The notes beneath the pieces were generated by a model that was given only the letters and a program-made list of their open reading frames with translations, was not told where the DNA came from and did not search any database. Source: Actinomycetes bacterium (GTDB lineage Bacteria > Actinomycetota > Acidimicrobiia > Acidimicrobiales > CADCSY01). From it: 6,624 bases of DNA. The position numbers were made by a program, and so were the translations under genes. The number at the start of each line of letters is the position of its first letter. Within the stretch, counting starts at the first letter, position 1. The stretch lies in contig JAODBP010000353.1 of assembly GCA_025464025.1 (NCBI GenBank), forward strand, positions 1 through 6,624, read 5' to 3'. Shown piece by piece: positions 5,989 to 6,624 of the stretch.

Positions 5989-6020
5989 ACGATCGCCACC
6001 TTGCCCTCTAGCGTCCCCAT
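5979..6020 (-). pseudogene. Short-chain dehydrogenase (SDR) N-terminal remnant
   Basis: The minus strand reads ATG then MGTLEGKVAIVTGA in one frame, the usual N terminus of a classical SDR up to the first strand of the NAD(P)-binding fold. After this the expected glycine-rich GxxxGIG is missing: the frame continues AAPARPDQ and stops at 5913, inside the antisense of the cyclase gene. Only about 14 codons therefore survive. Its ATG overlaps the MFS start codon on the opposite strand (CATG). The simplest reading is a divergent SDR gene whose body was deleted up to the end of the cyclase gene. A chance match cannot be excluded, but the stretch includes several residues not favoured by high GC (Lys, Ile). 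Confidence 0.5.
6009..6014 (+). promoter_or_regulatory. Putative -10 hexamer TAGCGT of the MFS gene
   Basis: TAGCGT, identical to the malQ hexamer, ends 4 bases before ATG 6019 and 16 bases before the in-frame ATG 6031. A start point near 6020 would leave only the second ATG usable, with GGAG (6024-6027) close in front of it. The hexamer lies inside the SDR remnant, so it may be a chance or newly formed promoter. Confidence 0.3.
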
Positions 6021-6624
6021 GACGGAGAGCATGGCGAACGAACGCCGCCGCGTGGCGGGTGTGGTCGTGATCGGCCTCTCGTTCGTCGTCCTCGGCCTGC
6101 CCGATGCCGCCCACGGGGTCGCCTGGCCGACGCTGCGCGCCGACCTGCACCGTCCGCTCGCCGACCTCGGGGTGTTCCTCGCCGTCCAGACCACGGGCTA
6201 CCTCCTGGTGGCGGCGACGACGGGGCGGCTGGTCGCCCGCTTCGGGCTCGACCACCTCGTCGAGGGCGCGGCCGCGTCGTGCGTGGCCGGGCTCGTCCTC
6301 GTCGCCGTCGCCCCCTCGTGGCCCGTCGTCCTCGTCGGCAGCCTGTTGCTCGGGTCGGGGAGCGGCGGCATGGACGCCGGCTTCAACGCGGCCGTCGCCC
6401 TCCGCAACGACGGCAGCCTGATGGGCGTGCTCCACGCCGGCTACGGCGTCGGCGCTGCCGCCGGGCCCGTCATCGTCGGCGCCGCCCTCGCCGTCGGGAG
6501 CACCTGGCGCGTCGCGTACGTCGTGCTGGCCGCGCTCTCGGCGCTGGTGCTGCTCGCCCTTCGAGGACGCACGCTCGGGTCCCCTCCGCCGGAGGTACAT
6601 GCGCACGTGGGCTCGCCCCGCGGG
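6019..6624 (+). CDS. MFS transporter, N-terminal half; 3' end outside window
   Basis: The first 202 codons of a major facilitator superfamily membrane transporter, running to the window edge. Six transmembrane segments fit about 12-28, 48-66, 81-97, 101-118, 134-158 and 163-181, the usual N-terminal bundle. A hydrophilic loop (182-202) then matches the central cytoplasmic loop. LGLPDAAHGVAWPTLR (25-40) and GSGSGGMDAGFNAAVALR (112-129), followed by LHAGYGVGAAAGP (138-150), resemble the fucose-permease/YbjJ-like branch of MFS. TTGRLVARFG (67-76) takes the place of the loop 2-3 motif GxLaDrxGrr. The substrate cannot be told from this half. ATG 6019 is taken as start; ATG 6031 has a nearby GGAG and fits the putative -10 better. 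It follows the cyclase gene by 57 bases and may have its own promoter. Confidence 0.85.
   Translation, partial: MTESMANERRRVAGVVVIGLSFVVLGLPDAAHGVAWPTLRADLHRPLADLGVFLAVQTTGYLLVAATTGRLVARFGLDHLVEGAAASCVAGLVLVAVAPSWPVVLVGSLLLGSGSGGMDAGFNAAVALRNDGSLMGVLHAGYGVGAAAGPVIVGAALAVGSTWRVAYVVLAALSALVLLALRGRTLGSPPPEVHAHVGSPRG

Noticed and set aside
4975..6606. A 543-codon minus-strand frame antisense to the cyclase and MFS genes
   Set aside because: Composition is His/Gly/Arg/Asp-rich and repetitive, with no recognisable domain. The plus strand has two clear membrane-protein genes here.
1..6624. CRISPR arrays, tRNA or rRNA genes, insertion sequences, toxin-antitoxin or defence genes
   Set aside because: No spaced repeats, RNA-gene signatures, terminal inverted repeats, transposase or defence motifs were seen; composition is uniform across the window.

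Overview
The window is very GC-rich, with coding third positions almost all G or C. It is densely packed, uses ATG, GTG and TTG starts, and several genes begin a few bases after a TANNNT hexamer. This fits a high-GC actinomycete. A PdtaR-type ANTAR response regulator just upstream of a proofreading-dead DNA polymerase I is an actinobacterial arrangement (compare Rv1626 and Rv1629/polA of Mycobacterium tuberculosis). I suspect a deep lineage such as Acidimicrobiia, but that is inference.

Layout. Positions 1-1105 (minus strand) hold the N-terminal half of a 4-alpha-glucanotransferase (MalQ, GH77), whose 3' end lies outside the window. A short divergent intergenic region (1106-1180) has promoter-like hexamers for both directions. 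All further complete genes are on the plus strand: a 98-aa charged helical protein of unknown function (1181-1477), the ANTAR response regulator PdtaR (1504-2079), a 62-aa unknown protein overlapping its stop by GTGA (2076-2264), polA (2286-4973), a membrane diguanylate cyclase (4999-5961) and the first half of an MFS transporter (6019 to the window end). Gaps between genes are 57 bases or less, so there is no long empty stretch.

How the genes relate. The first three plus-strand genes look like one operon, with PdtaR as its recognisable member: a phosphorylation-controlled RNA-binding antiterminator. polA has its own -10-like hexamer and may be transcribed both with and independently of the operon. 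The cyclase gene follows polA by 25 bases with no visible promoter, so it is probably read through from polA. Two signalling proteins (ANTAR regulator, c-di-GMP synthase) thus flank the repair polymerase, but a functional link is not shown by sequence.

No unmistakable new system is present. The most unusual item is a 14-codon antisense stretch at 5979-6020 that reads as the start of a short-chain dehydrogenase, with its ATG overlapping that of the MFS gene: probably the stump of a deleted divergent gene. Other points are the inactivated proofreading domain and natural Tyr in the O-helix of PolA, a hairpin with the cyclase start codon in its loop, and two small unknown proteins flanking PdtaR.
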